64,000 nt of DNA from Cyclobacterium sp. SYSU L10401 (GCF_010993705.1 NZ_WOFO01000013.1:1-64000); one strand, 5' to 3'; positions 16,417 to 25,659 are shown, counted from the stretch's first letter. Numbers and translations: made by a program. Notes: a model not told the origin generated them from the letters alone.

Positions 16417-17262
16417 TTATTTTTCCATTTCCGTTTGAATAAAATAGACAGATTGGGGAATTTGTACGACTGATCGGGACGACTCGTCTTCTATGATCAG
16501 GAATTCCGTTCCTGAGGCTTTAGCATGTGCAATAATTCCGGCCACATCGATATCCCCCTTCCCTAAAACCACATTGGTTTCCACATCTCCGGTGCCATCA
16601 CTACTACCAGGGGTTCCAGGTTTTCGGTCTTTTAAATGCAGCAAGGGGAATTTATCCGGATGAGCTTTCAGGATGGCCAGTGGATCGCCTCCACCCATTT
16701 TTACCCAAAAAACATCCATCTCAAAGTCAAAATGTTGGGCATTGTCCAGCATATAATCGAATAAAGTGCCCTGCCCATAAGGCTTAAATTCATATCCATG
16801 AGGATGATAGCAATAAGTCAAGCCGGCATCTTTAACCAGTTTTCCAGCCCGGTTAAATACCTCGACAGCCTCTTTTGCTTCATTTTCTCCAAATTCTCCA
16901 GAAGTATGGGGAATCCAAAATGTCACAATATACCGGGCTCCAAAGAATTTGGCTTTGTCAATTACAGCTTGTGGATCATCGCGCATTTCTTCATAGGAAC
17001 CTCCTACGCTCACCAATTGCAGGTCATGTTTATCAAGAAGGGATTTGTATTTCTTATCACTCATTCCATAAGTATCCCCTCCTTCAATGAATTTGATTCC
17101 CCATTGGTTGATGATTTCGTGGTATTGTTCCACATCCAATTTCATCTGCTCTCTGAGACTGTAAAGCTGAAGACCTAATTCCTGTGCCTGTATCAAATTA
17201 AGCATTGGGGCAGAAAAAAGGATAAATGAAAATACTAAACAGGTTTTAATTCGCATGGTCAT
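16417..17262 (-). CDS. Exported sugar phosphate isomerase/epimerase-like TIM-barrel protein
   Basis: A 281-residue protein has a signal peptide (about 1-27, ending IQAQ) and a xylose isomerase-like AP-endonuclease-2-type TIM barrel. It begins ELGLQLYSLREQM, and metal-ligand candidates appear in CYHPHGYEF, FEMDVFWVKMGG, LLHLKDRK and EFLIIEDESS. Such periplasmic members are frequent in Bacteroidota and often act on sugars or inositols, but the substrate is unknown. A second ATG at 17256 (MRIKTC) is an equally good start. The gene is monocistronic. Confidence 0.85.
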   Translation of the reverse strand: MTMRIKTCLVFSFILFSAPMLNLIQAQELGLQLYSLREQMKLDVEQYHEIINQWGIKFIEGGDTYGMSDKKYKSLLDKHDLQLVSVGGSYEEMRDDPQAVIDKAKFFGARYIVTFWIPHTSGEFGENEAKEAVEVFNRAGKLVKDAGLTYCYHPHGYEFKPYGQGTLFDYMLDNAQHFDFEMDVFWVKMGGGDPLAILKAHPDKFPLLHLKDRKPGTPGSSDGTGDVETNVVLGKGDIDVAGIIAHAKASGTEFLIIEDESSRSVVQIPQSVYFIQTEMEK

Positions 17263-17343
17263 AAGGTTTATGTGTAATGATTACCCCAAGCCCAAGATAT
17301 CAAAAAACTTCGAAAAATACATGCCTAAGAAACCACAGCCATT

Positions 17344-17706
17344 TCAGTCCTCTTTGAATCTATCCAAAACGTACAGAAAAATGTTGAAGGATAAAGTAGA
17401 AACTTCTTCGGAAATGTCCTCATTCTTCCAATCACTTTTTTCGGAATGATCCTTGTACTTTTTTCTTTCATTTATCGCCGCCCCTCCTTCTTTTGAAGAA
17501 TATCCAGATAAGGTGCTGCGGTTGGCTCTTTTTATTTTCTTTTCTGTGGTGGAAGGATGATAAGCCTTTTCTTTTTTAGGAGGTTCAACAAATTCCACAT
17601 CCTGCTCAGATTGCCCATAGAGTTTTCCCACAACAAGAAAACAGAACAAACAACCGATAAGGGCGGATTGAAAAAGTATATTCGATATAAAATTTTGTGA
17701 ACTCAT
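17344..17706 (-). CDS. Small exported hypothetical protein
   Basis: A protein of 120 residues from the ATG at 17706 (MSSQNF) has an N-terminal hydrophobic segment (about residues 8-27, followed by YGQ) that looks like a signal peptide. A highly charged Lys/Glu/Ser-rich remainder follows. No known domain is recognised. The gene diverges from murF-alr. The signal peptide and the open frame support it, but composition alone is weak evidence. Confidence 0.5.
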   Translation of the reverse strand: MSSQNFISNILFQSALIGCLFCFLVVGKLYGQSEQDVEFVEPPKKEKAYHPSTTEKKIKRANRSTLSGYSSKEGGAAINERKKYKDHSEKSDWKNEDISEEVSTLSFNIFLYVLDRFKED

Positions 17707-17822
17707 TATGTTTTTCAGTTCATGTATCTCATTAACCTGTTTTTTTATAATAATGTTATAAAAATACAAAAATTTTTATCCTGGAACAAACAATGGTGTT
17801 CCCCTTCCTGGCATTCAGGAAC

Positions 17823-17884
17823 TAACTTTGCCAGGTCATTATCCCTGGCAACTGGTATTGTCAATGATATTAATGATAAATTTG
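17823..17884 (+). promoter_or_regulatory. Candidate -7 boxes for murF-alr
   Basis: Two perfect -7 matches occur upstream of the fused gene: TAACTTTG (17823-17830) and TAAATTTG (17877-17884). Neither has a perfect TTTG at the right distance. The second is 30 bases before the chosen ATG at 17914 and would also support that start over the more upstream in-frame codons. Confidence 0.4.
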
Positions 17885-17913
17885 CAAGACCAACGAGAAA
17901 ATTCAGAGTTAGG

Positions 17914-20385
17914 ATGATTCAATCGATAGAGTTTAAAAAATTTGCGTCCAAATACCCCGGAGAATTCATAGTTTCTTCGGCCTGCGACCAAATAAACCAG
18001 GTAGCTATTGACTCCAGGAAAATCCATTCAGGAAACCAAACGCTTTTCGTAGCCTTGGATGGTTCCAGACAGAATGGCTCCGATTTTGCAATGGATGCAC
18101 ACGATCTGAAAGTAAGAAATTTTATTCTTCCCCTGTCGGCAAAAAAAGCTACTGAAAAATTAAAAGATTCAAACATTTTAATGGTGGAGAAACCTTTGTA
18201 TGCCCTGCAGGTATTGGCAATAAAAAACAGGTCGGCATTCCTTGGTCCGGTGGTAGGCATCACAGGGAGCAATGGCAAAACCATTGTTAAAGAGTGGTTG
18301 GCCCAGATATTAGGGCAAAAATTCAACACCTATAAAAGCCCCAAGAGCTACAATAGTCAGATTGGTGTAGCATTATCTGCCTTGGGAATTCAAGCCAGAC
18401 ATCAGGTGGCTTTGTTAGAAGCAGGAATCTCCCAACCTGGAGAAATGGATCGTCTGAAACAGATCATTGAACCCCAGCTGGGAATATTTACCAATATTGG
18501 AAGTGCACACGATGAAAATTTTGAGGATTTAGAAACAAAAATCGAAGAGAAATGCAAATTATTCAGGGATGTGAATTTCCTGATTTACCGAAAGGATCAT
18601 TCAAAACTTGGTCAATTCATTAATAAAACCTTCCATCCGGCCATGCTGATTAGTTGGTCTGATGATCCGGGGGCGGATTATACCCTCTCTATTAGGCCTG
18701 ATTTCAAAGGCTCCAAAATTTTTATGGTAGCCAGAGATTTGAGGACCTTTACCTTTTTTACCAATTTCAGGGATCCCGCATCCCTGGAAAATATCCGTCA
18801 TGTGATTGTCGCCAGCCTGGTATTGGGGATGAGTCCTGAAAAAATTCAATCCGGCCTGGAAATGCTGCATGCTGTGGACATGAGATTAACCCTGAAATCC
18901 GGGATCAAAAGGTGTCTGCTGATTGACGACAGCTATAACAATGACCTGGCAGGCCTGGAAATTGCGTTGGAATTTATGGCCCACCAAAGAAAGTCTGCGG
19001 AAAGACGGGTATTAATTTTGTCGGAAATGCTGCAGGAGGGAAATGAAATTGAGGTATTTAGAAAAATTGCAGGTTTAATCATCCATTATGAAATAGATTT
19101 TTTTGTGGGTGTAGGCCATCTTTTTTCTCAGTATAAAAGCTTATTCCCCAAACAAAGCAGGTTTTTTTGGGGGACCACCCATTTGCTGGAAAACATTGCG
19201 AGTTTGAATCTCTCAAATGATTTGGTTTTAGTAAAAGGTGCCAGGAATTTTCATTTTGAAAATATTATTAAACTTCTGGAAGCTCAGGTGCATGAGACCG
19301 TTCTGGAAATCAACCTGAATGCCCTCCGACATAATTTCAATTTTTATAAAAAAAGACTCCAACCGGATACCAGGATAATGGTCATGGTAAAGGCTTTTGC
19401 ATACGGGGGAGGCTCAGCCGAAATTGCAAACCACCTGCAACAAATCGGGGCCGATTATCTTTCAGTGGCATATATTGACGAGGGGGTTTATCTCAGACAG
19501 AAGGGGGTTACCCTGCCCATTATGGTCATGAACCCCGATATGCAGCATTTAAGTTTGATACAGCATTATGAGTTGGAACCTGTAATTTTCAATAATCGAA
19601 CCCTGCTGCAATTAACCTCAGCCCTTACTAGCCATTCGAAAAACATTTCGATACACCTGGAATTGGACACCGGAATGAGGCGATTGGGTTTAGTGGAAGG
19701 TGATCTGGAAGATACCCTTGCCTTGCTCAGAGCGCATTCTGAAATCAAATTGGCAGGACTATTTACACATCTGGCAGGAGCAGATGAAGCCATTCATGAG
19801 GATTTTAGCAGGGAGCAGCTGGCTACATTTGATAGAATCAGTCAAGGCATCATGCAAAAACTTTCCTGCAGGCCCATACGGCATGCCCTGAATTCAGCAG
19901 GAATTATCCGTTTCCCGGAATATGCCTTTGATATGGTCCGGCTGGGAATCGGACTTCATGGAGTAGAAATCAACCAACTTGAGCCGGAGAAACTTCAACC
20001 TGTAGCCACCTTGAAAACCGTAGTGTCCCAGGTGAAGAAATTAGCCAAAGGGGACAGCATCGGATATGGGAGGCATGGGAGGTTGATTCAGGATGGAGAA
20101 ATCGCAACCCTGGCCATAGGCTATGCCGACGGTTATGACAGGCGTTTCGGGAATGGAAAGGCCTTTGTAATGATACAGGGAAAAAAAGCACCAACAATAG
20201 GCAATATCTGTATGGACATGTGCATGATTGACGTTTCGGACCTTCAGGTCAAAGAAGGAGATGAGGTAATCTTGTTCGGCAAAGAACCTTCCCTTCAATA
20301 TTTAGCAAACCAGATAGGTACCATTCCATACGAATTGCTCACGGGCATTGGCTTGCGTGTCAAAAGGCAATATATTCTGGATTAA
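17914..20385 (+). CDS. murF-alr: Bifunctional MurF ligase / alanine racemase
   Basis: A fused enzyme of 823 residues is read from the ATG at 17914. The N-terminal MurF half (about 1-450) adds D-Ala-D-Ala to UDP-MurNAc-tripeptide and has the ATP loop GITGSNGKT (about 115-123). The C-terminal half (about 455-823) is a PLP-dependent alanine racemase. It has the Schiff-base lysine K493 in MVMVKAFAYG and the motifs SIGYGRHG and GYADGYDRRF. The fusion supplies D-alanine next to the step that uses it and is common in Bacteroidota. Upstream in-frame codons to 17722 look unconserved and precede the likely promoter. Confidence 0.93.
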   Translation: MIQSIEFKKFASKYPGEFIVSSACDQINQVAIDSRKIHSGNQTLFVALDGSRQNGSDFAMDAHDLKVRNFILPLSAKKATEKLKDSNILMVEKPLYALQVLAIKNRSAFLGPVVGITGSNGKTIVKEWLAQILGQKFNTYKSPKSYNSQIGVALSALGIQARHQVALLEAGISQPGEMDRLKQIIEPQLGIFTNIGSAHDENFEDLETKIEEKCKLFRDVNFLIYRKDHSKLGQFINKTFHPAMLISWSDDPGADYTLSIRPDFKGSKIFMVARDLRTFTFFTNFRDPASLENIRHVIVASLVLGMSPEKIQSGLEMLHAVDMRLTLKSGIKRCLLIDDSYNNDLAGLEIALEFMAHQRKSAERRVLILSEMLQEGNEIEVFRKIAGLIIHYEIDFFVGVGHLFSQYKSLFPKQSRFFWGTTHLLENIASLNLSNDLVLVKGARNFHFENIIKLLEAQVHETVLEINLNALRHNFNFYKKRLQPDTRIMVMVKAFAYGGGSAEIANHLQQIGADYLSVAYIDEGVYLRQKGVTLPIMVMNPDMQHLSLIQHYELEPVIFNNRTLLQLTSALTSHSKNISIHLELDTGMRRLGLVEGDLEDTLALLRAHSEIKLAGLFTHLAGADEAIHEDFSREQLATFDRISQGIMQKLSCRPIRHALNSAGIIRFPEYAFDMVRLGIGLHGVEINQLEPEKLQPVATLKTVVSQVKKLAKGDSIGYGRHGRLIQDGEIATLAIGYADGYDRRFGNGKAFVMIQGKKAPTIGNICMDMCMIDVSDLQVKEGDEVILFGKEPSLQYLANQIGTIPYELLTGIGLRVKRQYILD

Positions 20386-20671
20386 ATCAATGGGTATTTA
20401 GGCCTAAACGAGTGGGGTATTGGATATAATTTTGTTTATTTGTGATTTAATCCTGATGACACATCAGGATTAAGATTGAAAGATTGAACCAAATTCAGAC
20501 GAGCACACAGGGCTGGGTTTCCAGCGTAATAATTACGGAAATAAAATATGATTTCAACCTAATGTGTTTGGTAATGATTTGGTTATTTCTGGGATTGGTG
20601 GGAAAGCCATCCCAATTCATTATTCAGTTTTAAATCAGTTATTCCTATTCATTGTAAAATAAACATCCCTG
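20386..20671. other. Intergenic region with two palindromes
   Basis: This 286-base stretch holds a perfect inverted repeat (20447-20473) and a shorter palindrome CGTAATAATTACG (20525-20537) flanked by TTCC and GGAA. A -7-like TAATTTTG lies near 20427-20434. No gene was seen. It separates murF-alr from the lipoprotein/Wzi pair and may hold control sites for the latter. Confidence 0.5.
20447..20473. repeat. Perfect 12-base inverted repeat with 3-base loop
   Basis: TTAATCCTGATG (20447-20458), ACA, then CATCAGGATTAA (20462-20473). It lies 61 bases after the murF-alr stop. As RNA it would form a stable hairpin, but no T run follows on either strand. It could be a non-canonical terminator or a dimeric regulator site. 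Confidence 0.75.
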
Positions 20672-21328
20672 ATGTTACCCTTTTCGATAAAAAATAAACT
20701 CCTGTTCCTGATGTTTTGTGCAGGATGCTGCTTTTCATGTGAGACCAGCCTCCTGGAGGAAGTAAAAGTCTATGATAATGATTTTTCTCAAGCCGACTTG
20801 CTCTATTTTGAAAGTGGGAGATTGTTCGATTTTAATGGTGATACGGTATTAGGCTATTTCCACAATGAAGAAATCGTGCTGAATCTACCGGACTTACCAG
20901 AGCACAATACCATTAAGGTTACCATTGACCTGTTGCTACATGATAGCTGGGACGGAAATCCGGATAATGTGGGCGGTCCTGACTTTTGGTACATGCAATT
21001 GAATGGACAAGAAGTAATGCGGACCACCTTCTCCAACAGCCCTTGTGAGTCCACTTATTGCCTGTATCAATCTTTTCCTGATAATTACCCAAGATTTTAT
21101 GAACCCAAGACTGCTGCAGTGAGCAGCGATCTTCCTGGCCGTTGTCAGTATCAAAACAGCATTGGCTGGACCAGCCGCTATCAAATCACTAAAATCATCA
21201 ACCATTCTGAAAATCAACTGGAAATCATCTGCGGTGATGAACTGAAACAGGAAAATGCTACTGATCCGGTTTGTGATGAAAGCTGGTCCATTGCAAGGAT
21301 TCAGGTAAGCACCATGATTCTAAATTGA
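20672..21328 (+). CDS. Lipoprotein of unknown function, Wzi-gene partner
   Basis: A 218-residue protein has a signal peptide and a lipobox-like FSC or CFSC near residues 20-23. The mature part is beta-rich and contains several cysteines (SPCESTYC, PGRCQYQ, ICGDE, PVCDES) that may form disulfides. The segment LLLHDSWDGN resembles carbohydrate- or glycoprotein-recognition folds, but I cannot assign a family. Only seven bases separate its stop from the ATG of the Wzi-like gene, so the two are probably co-transcribed and act together at the outer membrane. Confidence 0.75.
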   Translation: MLPFSIKNKLLFLMFCAGCCFSCETSLLEEVKVYDNDFSQADLLYFESGRLFDFNGDTVLGYFHNEEIVLNLPDLPEHNTIKVTIDLLLHDSWDGNPDNVGGPDFWYMQLNGQEVMRTTFSNSPCESTYCLYQSFPDNYPRFYEPKTAAVSSDLPGRCQYQNSIGWTSRYQITKIINHSENQLEIICGDELKQENATDPVCDESWSIARIQVSTMILN

Positions 21329-21335
21329 ATTGAAA

Positions 21336-23051
21336 ATGAACAATAAATACTTTCCATCCTATTTCAAAATCTGCTTTATCGTTTTTCTTTGCTGTTTTGG
21401 ATCACAAAAAGATGTGTTTAGCCAAAGTGTTAGCCTTAATCTACCGGTTTATGGGGACTACATGCGCAGGCAGCAACTTATGGGAAATTTATCAGGAGAA
21501 AGCAGCTTTATGATCCGGCCTTTATACCCTACTGAGGTATTTGATACATCAAATGGTCTGGATCTGGATGAAAGCTTTACCGATGAAGATTTATCCGAGT
21601 TTAACTTTAGCACCAAAGATAATAAAGGCAGGTTCCAAATACTTCCCCTGATGTTTAGGGGACAGCACAATTCAGCGTACGGTTTTGGGATTAATGATGG
21701 CCCCATGATCCCCAATCGGGGCATGCAGTACCTTTTCAATGCAGGTGTTTTCTTCGAGTACGGACCTTTAAGCATACAATTTCAACCCGAGATCTTGCAT
21801 GCCACAAATCAATATTTTCAAGGATTTCCACTGGACCATTGGGGAAGCACCTGGCTACAGTATTATGAATGGCTCAATACGGTGGATATCCCCGAAAGGT
21901 TCGGAGGGTCTCCCTACACCCAACTGGGTCTGGGACAATCCAGCATCCGTCTTAACATAAGGGAGTTTTCATTGGGGATATCCAATGAAAACCTCTGGTG
22001 GGGGCCAGGCAGAAGGGCTTCCCTTTTGATGAGCAATAATGCTCCAGGGTTTTTGCACCTGACTTTAAATACCCGAAAACCGGTACAGACGGCTATAGGT
22101 AGTTTTGAAGGCCAATTAATTGCCGGGAAATTGCAGGCTTCAGGTTTTGAACCTCCGCACCATAACTATGTGCACGCCAATACTCCCTTATATGTTCCCA
22201 AGAGGCCGGACGAAGACTGGCGGTATTTGTCAGGTCTGGTACTGACCTATCAACCCAAATGGCTACCCGGCCTGTTTCTTGGGTTCAGTTCAGTCTCCCA
22301 AATGTACCACACAGACCAGGAAAACCTGGCGGATTACCTGCCAGTATTTAACGGTGAAAAGGGACCGGAAAGTATTTCCAGACCAGCTGCAGACCAAAGA
22401 AACCAACTCAGCGCAGGGTATTTCAGGTGGATGGATGCCAATGGCCATTTTGAATTCTACGGCGAATATGGGTCGAATGGAAATAGTAGAAGCCTTTCTG
22501 ATTTTTTAATCAATCCGGATAAAAACCGGGCTTTTTCTTTCGGATTTACCAATCTGATACCCCTGAAAAGAGAGGAAGAATTTTTTCAAATCGGAATGGA
22601 GATGACCCAAACGGGGCAAACCATCAGGGAAGTAATCCTGGCCAGAAATAGCTGGTACACTCACCCTCATGTCAGGCATGGCTACACCCACAAAGGGCAA
22701 GTGCTTGGTTTTGGTTATGGCCCCGGAAGTAATGTGATTTCCCTGGATGCGTCCTGGGTGAAAAATTTTAACCGGTTGGGCTTTCAGCTGGAGTACATCA
22801 ATCATAACAATGATTTCTACTACAAGCGTTTTGAAGAAATCAAGGATTGGAGGAGAAAATACGTAGACATTGTCCCTTCCATCCTTGCAGAATGGAGATT
22901 TAATAACCTGCTCGTATCCGGAACTTTTCAGTATGTAAGCACCCTGAATTACAAATGGTACCTGGAAAATCATCCCGAAATCTACTTTGTGCCAGGCTTG
23001 GATCAAAATACCTTTGTAGCCAACATAGGTGTATCCTACCTGATCAGATAA
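21336..23051 (+). CDS. Wzi-like capsule assembly outer-membrane protein
   Basis: A protein of 571 residues (ATG at 21336) has a signal peptide and beta-barrel strand periodicity. It has Wzi-family landmarks, including FSLGISNENLWWGPGRR and SNNAPGFLHL near residues 210-240. Wzi proteins are outer-membrane lectin-like barrels that tether capsular or exopolysaccharide. No capsule synthesis genes adjoin it here, so the bound glycan is unknown. It follows a lipoprotein gene by seven bases. Its end is one base from the convergent M28 gene. Confidence 0.85.
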   Translation: MNNKYFPSYFKICFIVFLCCFGSQKDVFSQSVSLNLPVYGDYMRRQQLMGNLSGESSFMIRPLYPTEVFDTSNGLDLDESFTDEDLSEFNFSTKDNKGRFQILPLMFRGQHNSAYGFGINDGPMIPNRGMQYLFNAGVFFEYGPLSIQFQPEILHATNQYFQGFPLDHWGSTWLQYYEWLNTVDIPERFGGSPYTQLGLGQSSIRLNIREFSLGISNENLWWGPGRRASLLMSNNAPGFLHLTLNTRKPVQTAIGSFEGQLIAGKLQASGFEPPHHNYVHANTPLYVPKRPDEDWRYLSGLVLTYQPKWLPGLFLGFSSVSQMYHTDQENLADYLPVFNGEKGPESISRPAADQRNQLSAGYFRWMDANGHFEFYGEYGSNGNSRSLSDFLINPDKNRAFSFGFTNLIPLKREEEFFQIGMEMTQTGQTIREVILARNSWYTHPHVRHGYTHKGQVLGFGYGPGSNVISLDASWVKNFNRLGFQLEYINHNNDFYYKRFEEIKDWRRKYVDIVPSILAEWRFNNLLVSGTFQYVSTLNYKWYLENHPEIYFVPGLDQNTFVANIGVSYLIR

Positions 23052-23052
23052 A

Positions 23053-23949
23053 TCAGGGTATGCTTTGATCGATACCAATAATGGTGTCCAATATCAACTC
23101 GCTGGCATGCCGGTAAAAATCCGGTTGTATGTTTTCAAAAGTATCTGTAGGCTGGTGGTAGTCCCGGTGATCATCTACTCCAAAATAAATGAAAGGTACC
23201 TGTCTTTCATGGAAGGGCCCATGATCAGAAGCCCTGCTCCAATCTTTTTCACCCGAAGCCCCATCATTTCCCATGACCAAACGAATGGGAGAATTGCCCG
23301 CTGCCTTCAGTAGAAAATTCCTAAATTGGGGATAAAATCTGGTTCCAACCGCATACAGGGTATTGTCATCACTTCTACTGATCATGTCCATATTGATAAC
23401 CACCCGGATCTGCTCCAAAGGAAACGGGAAATCCCTGACCAGCGCCTTTGCCCCTAAAAGACCCTTTTCTTCTGCATCAGTAGCCACAAACATTACTGAA
23501 TGCCTGGGTGGATTTTCTGCAAAATGCGCTGCGATACTTAAGAGAGCCGCCGCACCTGAAGCATTGTCATCGGCGCCATTGTAAATTACATCTCCTTTTT
23601 TCCCCAAATGGTCATAATGCGCCATGATCAGCAATATTTCTGAAGAGGAAGTGCCGGGAATGAAGGCGATGATATTTGAACCTTGTGCCTTATCGCTACC
23701 AGCTCCTTCCAGACTGAATTTTTGCATATAACCGGGAAATTGACTGCTTAAGCTCAAGGTTTCGAAACGGTCTGCTATGAACTTGCCTGCTTTTACATTG
23801 CCTTCGCTCAAGGCGGCTCTGCCTTCAAGCGCATCAGAAGAAAGATATTGAATATCTTCGGTTAGGATCTGATAATCAATATTTTGGCTCCATACCTCAC
23901 AGGGGCTAAACCAAAAAAATAATAAAATGAACGGTGTAATCGTTTTCAT
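23053..23949 (-). CDS. M28 family zinc peptidase
   Basis: A 298-residue exported aminopeptidase-type enzyme has a signal peptide ending near EVWSQ (about 21). The M28 metal-binding pattern is visible in MAHYDHLGKK (first His/Asp), NGADDNASGAAALL (bridging Asp), DAEEKGLLGA (catalytic and metal Glu), NMDMISRS and a final His in DDHRDYHQPTD. It probably acts in periplasmic peptide degradation. It converges on the Wzi-like gene with a single-base gap, so the transcripts must overlap or end by non-hairpin means. Confidence 0.93.
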   Translation of the reverse strand: MKTITPFILLFFWFSPCEVWSQNIDYQILTEDIQYLSSDALEGRAALSEGNVKAGKFIADRFETLSLSSQFPGYMQKFSLEGAGSDKAQGSNIIAFIPGTSSSEILLIMAHYDHLGKKGDVIYNGADDNASGAAALLSIAAHFAENPPRHSVMFVATDAEEKGLLGAKALVRDFPFPLEQIRVVINMDMISRSDDNTLYAVGTRFYPQFRNFLLKAAGNSPIRLVMGNDGASGEKDWSRASDHGPFHERQVPFIYFGVDDHRDYHQPTDTFENIQPDFYRHASELILDTIIGIDQSIP

Positions 23950-24023
23950 ATCAAAAGATTTTACAGAGGCTTGTGTATATTCGTGAAAATACTAAACTTT
24001 AACGTGTGGATTTGATTTTGTTT

Positions 24024-25013
24024 ATGAAAAATATTTCTCTGGCAGGTCTATTTGTCTTTTTTTCCCTGCAAAGTTTTGGCCAATCCACTACTATCGATGA
24101 ATTTTTAAATGGAAAATCGGTTGTTTTTATCTCTGCTTCCGGTACCGCCGAGCCTGCCATGAGCTGGAAAGGCCTTGCGGAGGAAGTGCATCCCGCTCTT
24201 ATAGCCGCCGGAGGAGATCCCATCGCCTATTATGAATTGGAAGAGGTCATTTTATCGGATGCCATCAAGAATACCTATGCCGGTTTTTTTAATCAAAGGC
24301 TGGTAAAAAATATCGTCCTGCTCATTAGAAAAAATGACGGTAGTTTTTACAGCCATATTTTCCCCTTTTCAGGCAATGCCAATATCATCTCGCCTGGAAA
24401 CAACTGGTCCGGCACTTCTACAAGTCTGGAACAGCTCAAAGAGGAATTGGCCTCCATAGGCTCTGGAAAAAGAAGTGAAAATTTTTTGGTCATTGAGGTG
24501 CCTGAATACCCCGCAGTGCCTGGCCTTGAAGAAAATGCTATGGGGAGTACCTATATACGCAGGGCTCCCTTAAATCTGGATGCTTTTAAGCTAGGCATTC
24601 TGCTTTCAGGTGCCTCTGGAAATGAAGGTTTCCTGACTACTTTCAGACATGATATTTATGGAAAGCCTGAGAATCAGGTAGAAGCAGAACAAAGGGCCGA
24701 AAGAGAGGGATTGGAATCCATATTTTCCACCAATTATCCCTATGAGGTAGCATTCCTGACGAGCGCAAAATCCAACCAGGAATTGATTGGAGAAGGAATA
24801 CAGTTTATCCTGATGAAACAAGAGGGAAGGGAAGCTGATTTGATGCAAAGCATGGGAGTTCCCATTGAAGGCCTGGAAAACCCTGAAAGAATTGTGGTAA
24901 AGTATTATATCCGATTTTTGGTTAGGAATGAGCTGTATATAGGGGAATCCTGGGATGCAGATCCCGACTGGAGTACCGCCCTGAGGAGTTTTTTAAAACA
25001 AATCGTTCCATAA
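24024..25013 (+). CDS. Exported protein of unknown function
   Basis: A protein of 329 residues (ATG at 24024; a GTG at 24006 would add six residues) has a signal peptide ending near QSFGQ. I do not recognise the family. A segment with VVFISASGTAEPAMSW (about 29-44) and a repeated aromatic/acidic pattern suggest a globular alpha/beta domain. No cysteine lipobox is visible. It diverges from the M28 gene with 74 bases between the ATGs. An opposite-strand terminator lies at its end. Confidence 0.7.
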   Translation: MKNISLAGLFVFFSLQSFGQSTTIDEFLNGKSVVFISASGTAEPAMSWKGLAEEVHPALIAAGGDPIAYYELEEVILSDAIKNTYAGFFNQRLVKNIVLLIRKNDGSFYSHIFPFSGNANIISPGNNWSGTSTSLEQLKEELASIGSGKRSENFLVIEVPEYPAVPGLEENAMGSTYIRRAPLNLDAFKLGILLSGASGNEGFLTTFRHDIYGKPENQVEAEQRAEREGLESIFSTNYPYEVAFLTSAKSNQELIGEGIQFILMKQEGREADLMQSMGVPIEGLENPERIVVKYYIRFLVRNELYIGESWDADPDWSTALRSFLKQIVP

Positions 25014-25042
25014 AAAAGGGTATGCCACGATGGACATACCCC
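25011..25042 (-). terminator. Intrinsic terminator for the thioredoxin/DUF6952 operon
   Basis: On the minus strand a stem with GGGTATG and CATACCC, one bulged base and a short loop is followed by TTTTTTA. It therefore terminates leftward transcripts from the thioredoxin operon. It abuts the end of the convergent exported-protein gene at 25013. Confidence 0.75.
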
Positions 25043-25106
25043 ACACTTCGTTTCAGTAGATTAATTTATGGGTGATAAACAACTTTCCTACCTTTTCAAA
25101 GTGCAT

Positions 25107-25364
25107 TTATTTATCAATTGAACCAACCACCCTCTTCATAAAAGTGTTCATGGCTTCTTTTTTATCTGTGCCTTCTTTGATCATTTGGTTTACCTCAAGT
25201 GTACCGTAAAGATTAGAAAGTAATTCTCCCATTACATCCAGTTCTTCATCCTTCAGGTTACTGATTTCAGTCATCGACTCCAACAATTCAATGGTCTCAA
25301 CCACCCAATCTTCGTCATTTTCCTCAATAAATTGTAATACGTGTTTAATTATCGGTAATCTCAT
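25107..25364 (-). CDS. DUF6952 family small protein
   Basis: An 85-residue acidic helical protein (ATG at 25364) starts MRLPIIKHVLQFIEEND. It matches the small Bacteroidota family DUF6952, which has no known role. Its start overlaps the end of the thioredoxin gene by 20 bases (25345-25364), so translation is probably coupled. The two proteins may act together, for instance in redox control (inference). Confidence 0.8.
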   Translation of the reverse strand: MRLPIIKHVLQFIEENDEDWVVETIELLESMTEISNLKDEELDVMGELLSNLYGTLEVNQMIKEGTDKKEAMNTFMKRVVGSIDK

Positions 25365-25659
25365 CAATCAGTGTTTTTAAAACTTCTTCCTTATTGGTCT
25401 GTACCTGGTTTACTATTGCTCCCTTAGCAAAAGCCGCAAAAGTAGGTAAATTGGTTACCTGGGCAAGCTTTCTGGATTCAGGCAATTTTTCTGCATCTAC
25501 ATAAAGAAAAGTGATATCCTCAAAATTTTTGCTCAATCTTTTCATTTTCGGCTTCATGATCCTGCAGTTGCCACACCAGGTCGCACCATATTGTACCACT
25601 ACTTTCTCATTATCCTGAATGATTTGCGCTAAATTATCTGATTCTAGTTCTTGTAGCAT
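25345..25659 (-). CDS. Thioredoxin family protein
   Basis: A 104-residue single thioredoxin domain, cytoplasmic with no signal peptide. The active site is ATWCGNCRIMKP, a CGNC variant of the classical CGPC, and the cis-proline is in TNLPTFAAF. The length is normal for a thioredoxin. The N-C variant may shift its redox potential. It is preceded by a good promoter at 25685-25717 and overlaps the DUF6952 gene by 20 bases. Confidence 0.92.
   Translation of the reverse strand: MLQELESDNLAQIIQDNEKVVVQYGATWCGNCRIMKPKMKRLSKNFEDITFLYVDAEKLPESRKLAQVTNLPTFAAFAKGAIVNQVQTNKEEVLKTLIDEITDN

Noticed and set aside
22506-23078. 190-residue minus-strand frame.
   Set aside because: It is the complement of the Wzi-like gene end; no start signal or motif was seen.
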